From: Aurantimonas manganoxydans SI85-9A1
GTDB lineage: Bacteria; Pseudomonadota; Alphaproteobacteria; Rhizobiales; Rhizobiaceae
Assembly (NCBI RefSeq): GCF_000153465.1
Contig: NZ_CH672387.1
Location: 771,180 to 835,179 of the forward strand
DNA: 64,000 nt
Direction of reading: 5' to 3'
Shown piece after piece: positions 38,394 to 47,224 of the stretch; within the stretch, counting starts at the first letter, position 1, and every line of letters starts with the position of its first letter. The notes below the pieces were generated by a model that was not told the origin of the DNA, ran no database searches, and worked only from the letters and a program-made list of their open reading frames with translations. A program made the position numbers and the translations under genes.

Positions 38394-38423
38394 GCTTTCG
38401 CGACCCGTCGCATTGCCCATGTG

Positions 38424-38458
38424 AAAAGGCCCTGCCGGCGATGCCGGCAGGGCCTTTT
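38424..38458. terminator. Bidirectional terminator, pntB / DUF992
   Basis: AAAAGGCCCTGCCGGC and its exact complement form a 16-bp stem around a GAT loop, with A run and T run at the two edges. It ends both the pnt operon (plus) and the DUF992 gene (minus). Confidence 0.95.
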
Positions 38459-38488
38459 CCGTTTCAGAATAGTGGGTCGCCGGTTGGC

Positions 38489-39046
38489 TTACTTCGGGCG
38501 GACTTCGCCCGGGCCTGCCGGAACGGCCGGAACCGCGACGGTGGCTGGCTCGGTGACGACGGGCTCGGCCGGCGTCAGGGTGAACTTCGACACGCCGATG
38601 GCCGCGTTGATGCCTTCCTGCGCCTGGATGCTGACCGGCTGCAGCGAATAGCTGTCCTGCGCGCCGCCGACGAGCACGTTGGCACCGCCGCCCACGATCG
38701 CCGAGGCATCCGCCGTGGCGCCGACATAGGTGCCCTCGAGACCGTTCGGCTGGTAGGTGTAGCCATCGGCCGTGACGACGGCCCAGGTCATGACCGTGCG
38801 GCCGGTCACGCCGACATCGAGGCCGAAGGTGTCGAGGGTCGCCGCATAGAGCTCGACGGGGCCGTCACCGGCCGGCGTGAACTCGCAGACAAGATCCTCG
38901 GAGGATCCGACGATGAAGCCCGTCGCGCCGTCGCTGTGGCAGCCGAGCACGCCGGCCTTCACTTCTGCCGCCTGAGCGGAGGTTGCGGCGAACGGTGCCG
39001 CGGCGAGCGTGGCTGCGATGGCGAGGCTCGAAATTCTGGAAATCAT
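38489..39046 (-). CDS. DUF992 secreted protein
   Basis: 185 residues with a cleavable signal peptide (1-26). The DUF992 core follows: VKAGVLGCHSDGATGFIVGS, LVCEFTPAG with the second conserved Cys, LGLDVGVTGRT-like segment, LEGTYVGATADASAIVGGGA and NVLVGGAQDSYSLQPVSIQA. The C-terminal 20 residues are Pro/Val/Ala-rich. The family is periplasmic, confined to alphaproteobacteria and functionally uncharacterised. It is a single-gene unit with a long upstream gap. Confidence 0.9.
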   Translation of the reverse strand: MISRISSLAIAATLAAAPFAATSAQAAEVKAGVLGCHSDGATGFIVGSSEDLVCEFTPAGDGPVELYAATLDTFGLDVGVTGRTVMTWAVVTADGYTYQPNGLEGTYVGATADASAIVGGGANVLVGGAQDSYSLQPVSIQAQEGINAAIGVSKFTLTPAEPVVTEPATVAVPAVPAGPGEVRPK

Positions 39047-39160
39047 AAGGGCATTCCTTGCATTGTTCTGTCCCGTTCGCCGGGGAGAACCACGCAGGAG
39101 CCTTCCTGTTCCGTGACGGATGATGTCATTTTGAAATGGCCGTGATCGCGAAGGTCACAG

Positions 39161-39189
39161 CCGCTCTCCCGGCCGCCGGGGGAGAGCGG
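39161..39189. terminator. Hairpin at the end of the TPR lipoprotein gene
   Basis: CCGCTCTCCC and GGGAGAGCGG form a 10-bp stem around a 9-nt GC loop, 34 bp beyond the TPR gene stop on the minus strand. No T run. It also lies upstream of DUF992. Confidence 0.5.
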
Positions 39190-39223
39190 GCCCGACCGCT
39201 TGCGCGGCCGGGCTTCGGGTCGA

Positions 39224-40126
39224 TCAGGCGGCGTTGCCGCCGCGCGTGCGGGCCATGCCGTCCTTGGCCGGCACGTATTTCGGGTCGATCTGCGCGCCGC
39301 GCGCATAGGACTGGAAGGCGCGCTTGGTCTCGCCGCGACGCTCGTAGACCAGCGCCTGGTTGGTCCAGTACTCGGCTTTGGTGTCGTCGAGCTTCAGGGC
39401 GGTGTTGAAGTCTGTGAAGGCATTCTCCTCGTCGCCGAGGGCGAGATAGGAGACGCCGCGTCCCGAATAGGGCTCCGAGGCGTTGGCCTGCAGCGAGATC
39501 GCCGTCGAGAAGTCCTCGATCGCCTGCTTGTGCTGGCCGTCCTTCTGATAGAGCAGACCGCGATTGTGATAGGCACGCGGATCGGTGGTGTTCAGGTCGA
39601 TGGCGCGCTGGAAGTCGGCCAGCGCTTCGCGGTTGCGACCGGCCACGCGATAGACGTTGCCGCGGCCGATATAAGCGGAATCATAGTTCGGGTTGATCCG
39701 CAGCGCCGCGTTGTAGTCCTCGACGGCCTTCAGCGGCTCGTTGGTCTGGCGGTAGACCAGCGCGCGGTTGGCATAGGCCTGATGGAAATTCGGGTCGAGC
39801 TGCAACGCCGTGGTGAAATCGGCGATCGCGGCCTTGTAGTTGCCGGCGCGGCCATAGGCGGTGCCGCGCACATTGTAGGCTTCCGGATCCCGCGGATTAG
39901 CGTCCACCGTCTGGCTGAGCGAAGCCAGGTTCTGCTCGAGACCCTGGTTCTGGTCGAGCGCGATCGCGGTCACGGCGGGGCCGTCGGCGGTCTGGCAGGC
40001 GGAGAGAATCGCGATCAGCCCGAGCGCCGCGGTTGTCCGCAGAAGCCCGGCCGCGCGACCGGCGGATTCATGCGGCGCGCAATGGTCGGCCGGGTGAAGG
40101 GCGATCGGGTGGGAAAGCTGCGGCAT
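39224..40126 (-). CDS. TPR-repeat lipoprotein (NlpI-like)
   Basis: About 300 residues. A long basic/polar N-terminal stretch leads to a hydrophobic segment and a lipobox LSAC, so Cys near residue 41 should be lipidated. The rest is at least six tetratricopeptide repeats with the usual W/L-G-Y-A-F-A-P spacing (for example AYNVRGTAYGRAGNYKAAIA, YANRALVYRQTNEPLKAVED, YHNRGLLYQKDGQHKQAIED, YWTNQALVYERRGETKRAFQ). NlpI-like proteins hold cell-wall hydrolases and proteases together in the envelope. The ATG at 40126 is used; a TTG six codons upstream is possible, and a later start nearer the hydrophobic segment would give a more ordinary lipoprotein leader. Confidence 0.85.
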   Translation of the reverse strand: MPQLSHPIALHPADHCAPHESAGRAAGLLRTTAALGLIAILSACQTADGPAVTAIALDQNQGLEQNLASLSQTVDANPRDPEAYNVRGTAYGRAGNYKAAIADFTTALQLDPNFHQAYANRALVYRQTNEPLKAVEDYNAALRINPNYDSAYIGRGNVYRVAGRNREALADFQRAIDLNTTDPRAYHNRGLLYQKDGQHKQAIEDFSTAISLQANASEPYSGRGVSYLALGDEENAFTDFNTALKLDDTKAEYWTNQALVYERRGETKRAFQSYARGAQIDPKYVPAKDGMARTRGGNAA

Positions 40127-40243
40127 CGACGGACTGATCCTCAAGAGACGGTTCGGACATTCGGATCGCCAGGGACGCTCGCCCGCGCGGCGGCAAACCG
40201 AACTGACCTATGCCATGCATGCGGTTGCGCCGCAAACGACGAA

Positions 40244-40270
40244 AGGCGGCGGCCGGAGGCCGACCGCCGC
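40244..40270 (-). terminator. Terminator of rpsU
   Basis: On the minus strand GCGGCGG..GGCC folds back on GGCC..CCGCCGC with a small internal loop and is followed by TTTC. It begins 36 bp after the rpsU stop. Confidence 0.65.
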
Positions 40271-40305
40271 ACTTGAATCGCCAAAACGGTCGAAATTACG
40301 GCTGC

Positions 40306-40530
40306 TTAGTGGACGCGGCCGCCGGCGAGCAGGCCTTCGCGCTGGGCCTGCTTGCGGGCCAGCTTGCGACCGCGGCGAACCGCCTCGGCCTTCTCGCGAG
40401 CCCGCCTTTCGGAGGGCTTCTCGAATGCGCCGCGCATCTTCATTTCGCGGAAGATTCCTTCGCGCTGCATCTTCTTCTTGAGCGCGCGAAGCGCCTGGTC
40501 GACGTTGTTGTCGCGTACAACTACCTGCAC
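40306..40530 (-). CDS. rpsU: 30S ribosomal protein S21
   Basis: 74 residues. The sequence begins [20 protein letters not shown] and continues [19 protein letters not shown], then a Lys/Arg-rich tail, as in rhizobial S21. It binds the 30S platform near the anti-Shine-Dalgarno region. The start codon is GTG at 40530. The reading frame stays open further upstream, but S21 starts at this residue in relatives. A terminator follows. Confidence 0.95.
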   Translation of the reverse strand: MQVVVRDNNVDQALRALKKKMQREGIFREMKMRGAFEKPSERRAREKAEAVRRGRKLARKQAQREGLLAGGRVH

Positions 40531-40680
40531 AGGGGTGTTCCGTTTCTGAAGTGTGGACGGGCCGTATAGGGACGAGAAAAGCTGTGCCGCGGAGCCTGTT
40601 GCTTCGAAGCGCGCTGGCCGATAGCAGAAGATCGTCCTCTTGTCGAGGTCGTTAGGCCACACTGGCCGTGCCGAATGGCG

Positions 40681-41229
40681 TCAGCGGCTCACAACGCCGT
40701 CAGGGCCGGGCTCGGCGGCATCGAAGTCGGCCTGCGAGACATTCGTCACCACGAAGTCGGCAACCCTGACGAAGGCCTCGTCCGTGTCGCCGCGAAACGA
40801 CAGGACGCGGCTGAAGACGTCCCTGCGATCCTCGATGTCGATGATGTCGACGCGGCCCATGCCAACAAGCGTCGAGACCTTCTGGACGGCCCCGAGCAGG
40901 AGATAGTCCACGTCGAGCGCCGCGGCGGCCTCGACCGCCTTTTCGACACTGAGGGTTCCGACGCTGCATTCGGGCTGGTCGCAGGTCAGCGCGACGACCT
41001 CGTACGCCGCGCGGTCGGCGAGGCCTTCGCCGAGTTTCGCTTCGAACAGGGCGATCCGTGCGGCATGTTCCGACGTCCTGTCGCCCGGCTCGCCCGACGT
41101 GTCGAGATAGTAGAAGTTGGCGAGCGCGATCCGGGGCGTATCGCTGTTTGCTGCGGCAGGTCCCGTGGCCGATGCGGCCAAGAGGCCGGCGACAAGGCCG
41201 ATGGCGAGTTTGCGTGGAAATCCGGTCAT
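40681..41229 (-). CDS. DUF2380-like secreted protein
   Basis: 182 residues with a signal peptide (1-27, cut near ASATGPAAANS). The mature part opens RIALANFYYLDTSGE and includes ARIALFEAKLGEGLADRAAY, LTCDQPECSVGTLSVEKAVE with two Cys, AAALDVDYLLLGAVQKVSTL and a C-terminal RGDTDEAFVRVADFVVTNV. This is the DUF2380/DUF3280 type, with a fold like periplasmic adaptor proteins linked to sensing or quinoprotein dehydrogenase clusters, but no partner is nearby. GGAGGA precedes the ATG at 41229. Confidence 0.75.
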   Translation of the reverse strand: MTGFPRKLAIGLVAGLLAASATGPAAANSDTPRIALANFYYLDTSGEPGDRTSEHAARIALFEAKLGEGLADRAAYEVVALTCDQPECSVGTLSVEKAVEAAAALDVDYLLLGAVQKVSTLVGMGRVDIIDIEDRRDVFSRVLSFRGDTDEAFVRVADFVVTNVSQADFDAAEPGPDGVVSR

Positions 41230-41409
41230 TCCTGGTTCCTCCGTCCGTTCGCCCACCCGCCGGTGTCCCGGCCATGCAGTATCGGTCTCGCCATGTCTGG
41301 CACCCAGACCAAGGGCCGACAGGCAATCGCGATTTCACGATGGATATCGTATCCACCAAGAGTATATGCGCCCGCGCAGCCTTCGCTGCTTCAAGTGCAG
41401 TGCAAAATT

Positions 41410-41437
41410 GCCTAGGGTCGCGAAACTGACCCTAGGC
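41410..41437. promoter_or_regulatory. Perfect inverted repeat GCCTAGGGTC-N8-GACCCTAGGC
   Basis: Ten-base arms pair perfectly around GCGAAACT, ending 24 bp before the ATG of the membrane protein at 41462. The 18-bp centre-to-centre spacing suits a dimeric regulator; it could also fold as a hairpin in the leader. CTAG-containing arms are rare in GC-rich genomes, which makes selection likely. Confidence 0.55.
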
Positions 41438-41461
41438 CACCTGAGCGGGACACAACATAAC

Positions 41462-42388
41462 ATGAGTGACATTCGACGCGAGCGGACAATGGCTTCGGCC
41501 TCTGCACAGGCCTTGCCGCGCATCTCCTGGGGGGCGATCGTCGCGGGTTCGCTGCTGGCGATGGCGCTGCAATTCATGCTCGGCCTGCTGGGTCTGGGCA
41601 TCGGCCTGTCCAGCATCGAGGCTGCCGCCGCCGGGGATGCGGGTGCGCTCCTGTCCGCCGGGGGGCTGTGGACCATCGCGGTGGTCCTGATCGGCCTGTT
41701 CGTCGGCGCCTATACTGCCGGCCGCCTGTCGGGCAGCGTTTCTCGAACCGACGCGGTTCTGCACGGCGTCATCACCTGGGCGACCTCCACCCTGGTGGTG
41801 GTGTTTCTCCTGACCAGCGGTGCCTCGGCAGTGGTGGGCGGCGCCTTCGGTGCGATCGGCAGTTCGATCCAGGGGCTGACCCAGGCGGCCACCACGGCGG
41901 CACCGCAATCGGATACGGGGCTTCCCGATCCGATCCGCCGCGAGGTCGCGCAGCTTCTCGATCGCGCGACGGCCGCCCCGGCCCCGCAGCCGGCCGACGC
42001 CGCAGGGCCTGATGGCGAGGACGCCGTTGCGGGCGACGGCGAGGCGAATGTCGCGGGTCAGACTGCCGAGGCCGGATCCGTCGATCTTGCCAGCGCAGTG
42101 TCGACGATCGCTGCCGGACTTGCCGAGGATGCAACGTCCGACGAGCGCTCCGCCGCCGTGCAGGCCATTGCCGACGGAGCGGGTATCCCGACCGCGCAGG
42201 CGCGCCAGCGGCTGCAGGCGTTCCAGCAGCGTTTCGACGAGGCACAGCGCGATGCCCGGCGTGCGGCGGCTGAGGCGGCGCAGGTGGTGTCCTCCGCGTC
42301 CTTCGGTGCCTTCGTTGCCTTGCTGCTGGGCCTGCTGGTCGGCGCGGCCGGTGGTTTCGTCGGCCGGTCCCGCCGGTCGGTGATGTAA
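41462..42388 (+). CDS. Membrane protein with central coiled region (PhnA-like annotation in relatives)
   Basis: 308 residues. Two helices are clear near the N-terminus (ISWGAIVAGSLLAMALQFML at 20-45; LWTIAVVLIGLFVGAYTAGR at 70-90), a third at 110-135 and one at the C-terminus (FGAFVALLLGLLVGAAGGFV) with the basic end GRSRRSVM. Between them lies an Ala/Gln/Asp-rich domain of about 140 residues with a possible coiled coil (ARQRLQAFQQRFDEAQRDAR). No catalytic motif. Proteins of this layout are often labelled PhnA-like in rhizobia, without support for a phosphonate role. A strong inverted repeat lies just upstream. Confidence 0.65.
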   Translation: MSDIRRERTMASASAQALPRISWGAIVAGSLLAMALQFMLGLLGLGIGLSSIEAAAAGDAGALLSAGGLWTIAVVLIGLFVGAYTAGRLSGSVSRTDAVLHGVITWATSTLVVVFLLTSGASAVVGGAFGAIGSSIQGLTQAATTAAPQSDTGLPDPIRREVAQLLDRATAAPAPQPADAAGPDGEDAVAGDGEANVAGQTAEAGSVDLASAVSTIAAGLAEDATSDERSAAVQAIADGAGIPTAQARQRLQAFQQRFDEAQRDARRAAAEAAQVVSSASFGAFVALLLGLLVGAAGGFVGRSRRSVM

Positions 42389-42598
42389 ACCCGCCAGGGA
42401 CGGCGGCGATCGCGGACCCCGCGCCGTCGCCGCCGGCATTTCGTCGCTGCGTCACCGGCCGTCGCAATCGGAGCATGGTGCGGCGCGATCCCCGCTAGAC
42501 ATGGAGAGCGCGGCCATTGCTCCAGCGGGCAGGGCAGCGCTACACCTGACGGGCGGACGGTGTCCTCGATCGTGCGCCATTCGGATGCGGGGCGAATT

Positions 42599-43852
42599 AT
42601 GCGACGATTTTCGGCCTTCGCGCTGGCACGCGAAGCAATGCGTGGCCATTCCGGCTGGACCGAGCAATGGGCCTCGCCCGAGCCGCGCAAGACCTACGAC
42701 GTGGTCATCGTCGGCGCTGGCGGCCATGGGCTGGCCACGGCCTATTATCTCGCCAAGGAGCACGGCATCACCGACATCGCGGTGATCGAGAAGGGCTGGC
42801 TCGGCGGCGGCAACACCGGCCGCAACACCACGATCATCCGTTCCAATTATCTCTACGACGAATCGGCTGCGCTCTACGACCACGCGGTGACCCTGTGGGA
42901 GGGCCTGTCGCAGGACCTCAATTACAACGTCATGTTCTCGCCCCGCGGCGTCCTGATGCTGTCGCACAACGAGCACGACCGGCAGGGCGCCCAGCGCCAC
43001 ATTCACGCCAACCGGCTGAACGGCGTCGACAACGAATGGCTGACGCCGGACGAGTGCAAGGCCTATTGCCCGCCGCTGAACATCTCGGCGAACACGCGCT
43101 ATCCGGTGATCGGCGGCGCGCTGCAACGGCGCGGCGGCACCGCGCGGCATGATGCCGTCGCCTGGGGTTATGCCCGTGCGGCCTCGGCAAGGGGCGTGCA
43201 TGTCCTGCAGAACACCACCGTCACCGGCATCCGGCGCAGCGCCGACGGCCGTGTGGCGGGCGTCGAGACGACGCGCGGTTTCATCGGCGCCCGCAAGGTC
43301 GGCGTCGTGGCGGCGGGCAACACCTCCGTCGTGATGGACATGGCCGGCGTGCGCATGCCGATCGAGAGCTACCCGCTGCAGGCGGTGGTCTCCGAGCCGG
43401 TGAAGCCGTGCTTTCCCTGCGTGGTGATGTCCAACACCGTCCACGCCTATGTCTCCCAGTCGGACAAGGGCGAACTGGTGATCGGGGCCGGCACCGACCA
43501 GTATCCGTCCTATTCACAGACCGGCAGCCTCTCGATCTTCAACCACACGCTCGACGCGATCGCCGAGATGTTCCCGATCTTCCGGCGCATGCGGATGCTG
43601 CGGACCTGGGGCGGCATCGTCGACGTGACGCCGGACCGCTCGCCGATCCTGTCGAAGACGCCAGTGCCGGGGCTCTACGTCAATTGCGGCTGGGGCACCG
43701 GTGGCTTCAAGGCGACGCCGGGCTCGGGTCACGTCTTTGCGCATACGATCGCCCGCGACGAGCCGCATCCCATCAATGCCGCCTTCAGCCTCGACCGCTT
43801 CGAGACCGGGCGCTTCATCGACGAGGCGGCTGCGGCCGCCGTCGCCCACTAG
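42599..43852 (+). CDS. soxB: Sarcosine oxidase subunit beta
   Basis: 417 residues, the FAD-binding flavoprotein subunit of heterotetrameric sarcosine oxidase, which demethylates sarcosine to glycine. The FAD fold is YDVVIVGAGGHGLATAYYLA; IRSNYLYDESAALYDHAVTL, GGTARHDAVAWGYARAASAR (the block with the His that can carry covalent FMN) and NCGWGTGGFKATPGSGHVFA match the family. The first in-frame start is at 42560; the ATG at 42599 preceded by GGGGCGAA gives the usual MRRFSAFALAREA N-terminus. First gene of the soxBDAG operon. Confidence 0.94.
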   Translation: MRRFSAFALAREAMRGHSGWTEQWASPEPRKTYDVVIVGAGGHGLATAYYLAKEHGITDIAVIEKGWLGGGNTGRNTTIIRSNYLYDESAALYDHAVTLWEGLSQDLNYNVMFSPRGVLMLSHNEHDRQGAQRHIHANRLNGVDNEWLTPDECKAYCPPLNISANTRYPVIGGALQRRGGTARHDAVAWGYARAASARGVHVLQNTTVTGIRRSADGRVAGVETTRGFIGARKVGVVAAGNTSVVMDMAGVRMPIESYPLQAVVSEPVKPCFPCVVMSNTVHAYVSQSDKGELVIGAGTDQYPSYSQTGSLSIFNHTLDAIAEMFPIFRRMRMLRTWGGIVDVTPDRSPILSKTPVPGLYVNCGWGTGGFKATPGSGHVFAHTIARDEPHPINAAFSLDRFETGRFIDEAAAAAVAH

Positions 43853-43868
43853 CGCGGAAAGGCGGACG

Positions 43869-44246
43869 ATGCTGCTGATCCATTGCCCCTATTGCGAGGA
43901 CGACCGGCCGGAACCGGAGTTCCGCCATGCCGGCGAGGCTCACATTTCGCGGCCCTCGGCAGAGCTCGACGCCGGGCGGGCGGTCGCCGAATCCCTTTAT
44001 CTGCGCACCAACACGCGCGGCGTGGTGTTCGAGCGCTGGCGGCATGTGCATGGCTGCGGCCGCTTCTTCAACGCCGCCCGGCATTCCGTGTCCGACCGGT
44101 TTCTTGCTCTCTACAAGGCCGGCGAGCCGAAACCGGACATTGCCGCCGACGATGGCCTTGCGCTCGACCCGCTTGGCACGGGCGCCACGCCGGCAACCAT
44201 TGGCGCCGACGGTCTGAATGTCGGTGGCGGGGAGACGGGCCGATGA
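43869..44246 (+). CDS. soxD: Sarcosine oxidase subunit delta
   Basis: 125 residues. The zinc-binding small subunit: LLIHCPYCEDDRPEPEFRHAG with two Cys, and RWRHVHGCGRFFNAARHS with His and Cys of the metal site. It lies 16 bp after soxB and overlaps soxA by four bases. The first 85 residues cover the entire known subunit; the remaining 40 are a low-complexity tail not usual in the family. It bridges the alpha and beta subunits. Confidence 0.92.
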   Translation: MLLIHCPYCEDDRPEPEFRHAGEAHISRPSAELDAGRAVAESLYLRTNTRGVVFERWRHVHGCGRFFNAARHSVSDRFLALYKAGEPKPDIAADDGLALDPLGTGATPATIGADGLNVGGGETGR

Positions 44247-47224
44247 CGGCGCGGCGACTTCCCGAGTCCGGCCGTCTCGGCAATGCCCGGCGCATTGCTT
44301 TCAGCTTCGACGGCCAGCGCTATGCGGGCCGCGAAGGCGACACGCTGGCTTCGGCGCTGCTGGCGAACGGCATTCATCTGACCGGCCGCTCGTTCAAGTA
44401 TCACCGGCCGCGGGGCATCGTCGGCTCGGGGCCCGAGGAGCCCAATGCGCTGGTCGAGATCTGCCGCGACGCGGCGCGGCGCACGCCCAACATCCGCGCT
44501 ACCATGCAGCCGCTCCATGACGGGCTGGAGGCCGTCAGCCAGAATCGCTGGCCGTCGCTCGATTTCGACGTCGGGGCCGTCAACGGGCTGTTCTCGCGCT
44601 TCCTGACGGCCGGCTTCTACTACAAGACTTTCATGTGGCCGAAGACCTTCTGGCACCGGGTCTACGAGCCTTATATCCGCGCCGCTGCGGGGCTTGGGCG
44701 GGCGCCGGATGCGCCCGATACCGATACTTACGCCAACCGCTTTGCGCATGTGGACGTGCTCGTCGCGGGCGGGGGCGCGGCGGGCCTCGCCGCGGCGCTC
44801 GAGGCTGGCGCGAGCGGGGCGAGCGTCCTGATCTGCGACGAGAATGCCGGTTTCGGCGGCTGGCTGCGGGCTGAAAGCGGCACGACGATCGACGGCGCGC
44901 CGGCGATGGACTGGGTCGGCGATGCCGTGGCCCGTCTCGCGGCGATGCCGAATGTGCGGGTGATGCCCCGCACCACCGCCTTCGGCTACTACAACCACAA
45001 CATGCTCGCGCTCTGCGAACAGGTGACCGAGCATCTGGCGCAGCCGGACCCGGCCATGCCGCGCGAGCGGCTGTGGCAAGTGCGGGCGAAGCAAGTGGTG
45101 CTGGCGACCGGCTCGATCGAGCGGCCGCTGGTGTTTCCGGACAACGACCGGCCGGGGATCATGCTGGCGGGCGCGGCGCGGCTCTATCTCAACCATTACG
45201 GCGTCGCGGTGGGAGAGCGGGTCTGCGTCTTCACCGCCCATGACGCGGCCTATGCCACGGCGCTGGATCTCAAGCGCGCCGGTGTGGACGTGCCGGCCAT
45301 CGTCGATCTGCGCGAGGAACCGGGGCCGGGTCTCGTGGGCGCGGCGGGGGCTGCGGGCATCGAGGTGCTCTGCGGCTATGGCGTGAAGAGCGTGCGGGGC
45401 CGGCGCCGGATCCGCGGGATCACCATCGAGGAGCTTCGCTCGGGGCACGACAACCGCAGCTTCGACTGCGATGCGCTGCTGATGTCGGGCGGCTTCACGC
45501 CGTCGGTGCATCTGTTCTCGCAATCGCGCGGCAAGCTCGCCTTCGACGCGGACCTGCAGGCCTATGTGGCGTCCGAGCCGGTGCAGGCCTGCGTCAGTGT
45601 GGGCGCGGCCGCCGGCCAGTTCGATCTCGCCGAGACAATTATAGACGCGCGCACCGCCGGTCGCGCGATCGCTGGCGGTGATGACGCTGCGGCGGAGCCG
45701 GTCATGGTCGAGGGCGCGGCCGGGTTCGGTGGCGGCATGGCCGGGGTGACGCCGGCGGCCGGTCCAGGCAAGGCCGTGAAGGCGTTCGTCGACTTCCAGA
45801 ACGACGTGACGGCACGCGACATCCGTCTCGCTGTCGCCGAGGGTTTCCGGTCGGTCGAGCATATCAAGCGTTTCACTACCACCGGGATGGCGACCGACCA
45901 GGGCAAGACGTCGAACATTCACGTCCTGGGGGTTGCGGCCGAGGCACTCAGCCGGCCGATGCCCGAGGTGGGGCTCACCACCTTCCGCGCGCCCTTCACG
46001 CCGGTGTCCTTCGGCACCATTGCGGGCTTCGCGCGGGGCGCGCTGTTCGATCCGACCCGGCAGACGCCGATCCACGAGAGCGCGGCGGCAGACGGCGCGG
46101 TGTTCGAGGATGTCGGCATGTGGAAGCGTGCCTGGTATTTCCCGCGTGGCGCCGACAAGCACGCGGCGGTGGACCGTGAATGCCGCGCGGTGCGCGAGGC
46201 GGCGGGGCTGTTCGACGCCTCGACGCTCGGCAAGGTAGAGCTGGTAGGGCCTGATGCCGGGGCGTTTCTCGACCTGATGTATGCGACGCCGCTGTCGCGG
46301 CTCGCCGTGGGCAAGTGCCGCTATGCGCTGATGCTGAACGAGGCGGGCTTCATCATCGACGATGGCATCGTTGCGAGGATCGCCGAGAACCGTTTTCACG
46401 TGACCACTACGACGGGGGGTGCGCCGCGCGTGCTCAACCTCATGGAGGATTACCGCCAGACCGAATTTCCCGAGATGGCGGTCTGGACCAGCTCGATCAG
46501 CGAACAATGGGCGGTGATCGCCGTGCAGGGGCCGCGGGCAAGAGACCTGATCGCGCCGTTCGTCGAAGGGCTGGGCATCGGGCCGGACGCCTTCGCGCAC
46601 ATGTCCGTCGCCGAATGCCGCTTCATGGGACTGCCCTGCCGTCTGTTCCGCGTGTCCTTCACCGGCGAACTCGGCTTCGAGGTCAACGTGCCGTCGGATT
46701 ACGGTCGCAGCGTCTGGGACACGCTGCGCGAGCGGGGACGCAGCCTGGGCGTCGAGCCCTATGGCACCGATGCCATGCATGTGCTGCGGGCCGAAAAGGG
46801 CTACATCATCGTCGGCCAGGAGACGGACGGGACGGTGACGCCGGCCGATGCCGGCATGGCCTGGGCGGTGTCGCGCAAGAAGGCTGATTTCGTCGGCAAG
46901 CGCGGGCTGGAGCGGCCGGATTTGTCGGCACCGGGCCGCAAGCAGCTCGTTGGGCTGAAGACCGCCAATCCGCTGACGGTTCTGGAAGAGGGGGCGCAGC
47001 TCGTTGCCGATCCGAACCAGCGCGTGCCGATGACCATGCTCGGCCATGTGACCTCTGCCTATCGCTCGCAGACGCTGGGGCGGTCCATCGCACTGGCGAT
47101 GGTCAAGGACGGGCGCAAGCTGGTCGGCCAGACGCTCTACGTGCCCATGCCGACGGAGACGATCGCGGTGGAAGTGACGGAGCCGGTGTTTTTCGATCCG
47201 GACGGGGAGCGGCTGCATGGTTGA
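44243..47224 (+). CDS. soxA: Sarcosine oxidase subunit alpha
   Basis: 993 residues. N-terminal ferredoxin-like beta-domain (FSFDGQRYAGREGDTLASAL), NAD-binding Rossmann domain (VDVLVAGGGAAGLAAALEAG, about residues 168-190), second dinucleotide part (GERVCVFTAHDAAYATALDL), and a C-terminal aminomethyltransferase (GcvT-like) half from about residue 600 (REAAGLFDASTLGKVELVGP, GYIIVGQETDGTVTPADAG). That half passes the methyl group to tetrahydrofolate as 5,10-methylene-THF. The ATG overlaps the soxD stop (ATGA), and the stop overlaps the soxG start. Confidence 0.95.
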   Translation: MTARRLPESGRLGNARRIAFSFDGQRYAGREGDTLASALLANGIHLTGRSFKYHRPRGIVGSGPEEPNALVEICRDAARRTPNIRATMQPLHDGLEAVSQNRWPSLDFDVGAVNGLFSRFLTAGFYYKTFMWPKTFWHRVYEPYIRAAAGLGRAPDAPDTDTYANRFAHVDVLVAGGGAAGLAAALEAGASGASVLICDENAGFGGWLRAESGTTIDGAPAMDWVGDAVARLAAMPNVRVMPRTTAFGYYNHNMLALCEQVTEHLAQPDPAMPRERLWQVRAKQVVLATGSIERPLVFPDNDRPGIMLAGAARLYLNHYGVAVGERVCVFTAHDAAYATALDLKRAGVDVPAIVDLREEPGPGLVGAAGAAGIEVLCGYGVKSVRGRRRIRGITIEELRSGHDNRSFDCDALLMSGGFTPSVHLFSQSRGKLAFDADLQAYVASEPVQACVSVGAAAGQFDLAETIIDARTAGRAIAGGDDAAAEPVMVEGAAGFGGGMAGVTPAAGPGKAVKAFVDFQNDVTARDIRLAVAEGFRSVEHIKRFTTTGMATDQGKTSNIHVLGVAAEALSRPMPEVGLTTFRAPFTPVSFGTIAGFARGALFDPTRQTPIHESAAADGAVFEDVGMWKRAWYFPRGADKHAAVDRECRAVREAAGLFDASTLGKVELVGPDAGAFLDLMYATPLSRLAVGKCRYALMLNEAGFIIDDGIVARIAENRFHVTTTTGGAPRVLNLMEDYRQTEFPEMAVWTSSISEQWAVIAVQGPRARDLIAPFVEGLGIGPDAFAHMSVAECRFMGLPCRLFRVSFTGELGFEVNVPSDYGRSVWDTLRERGRSLGVEPYGTDAMHVLRAEKGYIIVGQETDGTVTPADAGMAWAVSRKKADFVGKRGLERPDLSAPGRKQLVGLKTANPLTVLEEGAQLVADPNQRVPMTMLGHVTSAYRSQTLGRSIALAMVKDGRKLVGQTLYVPMPTETIAVEVTEPVFFDPDGERLHG

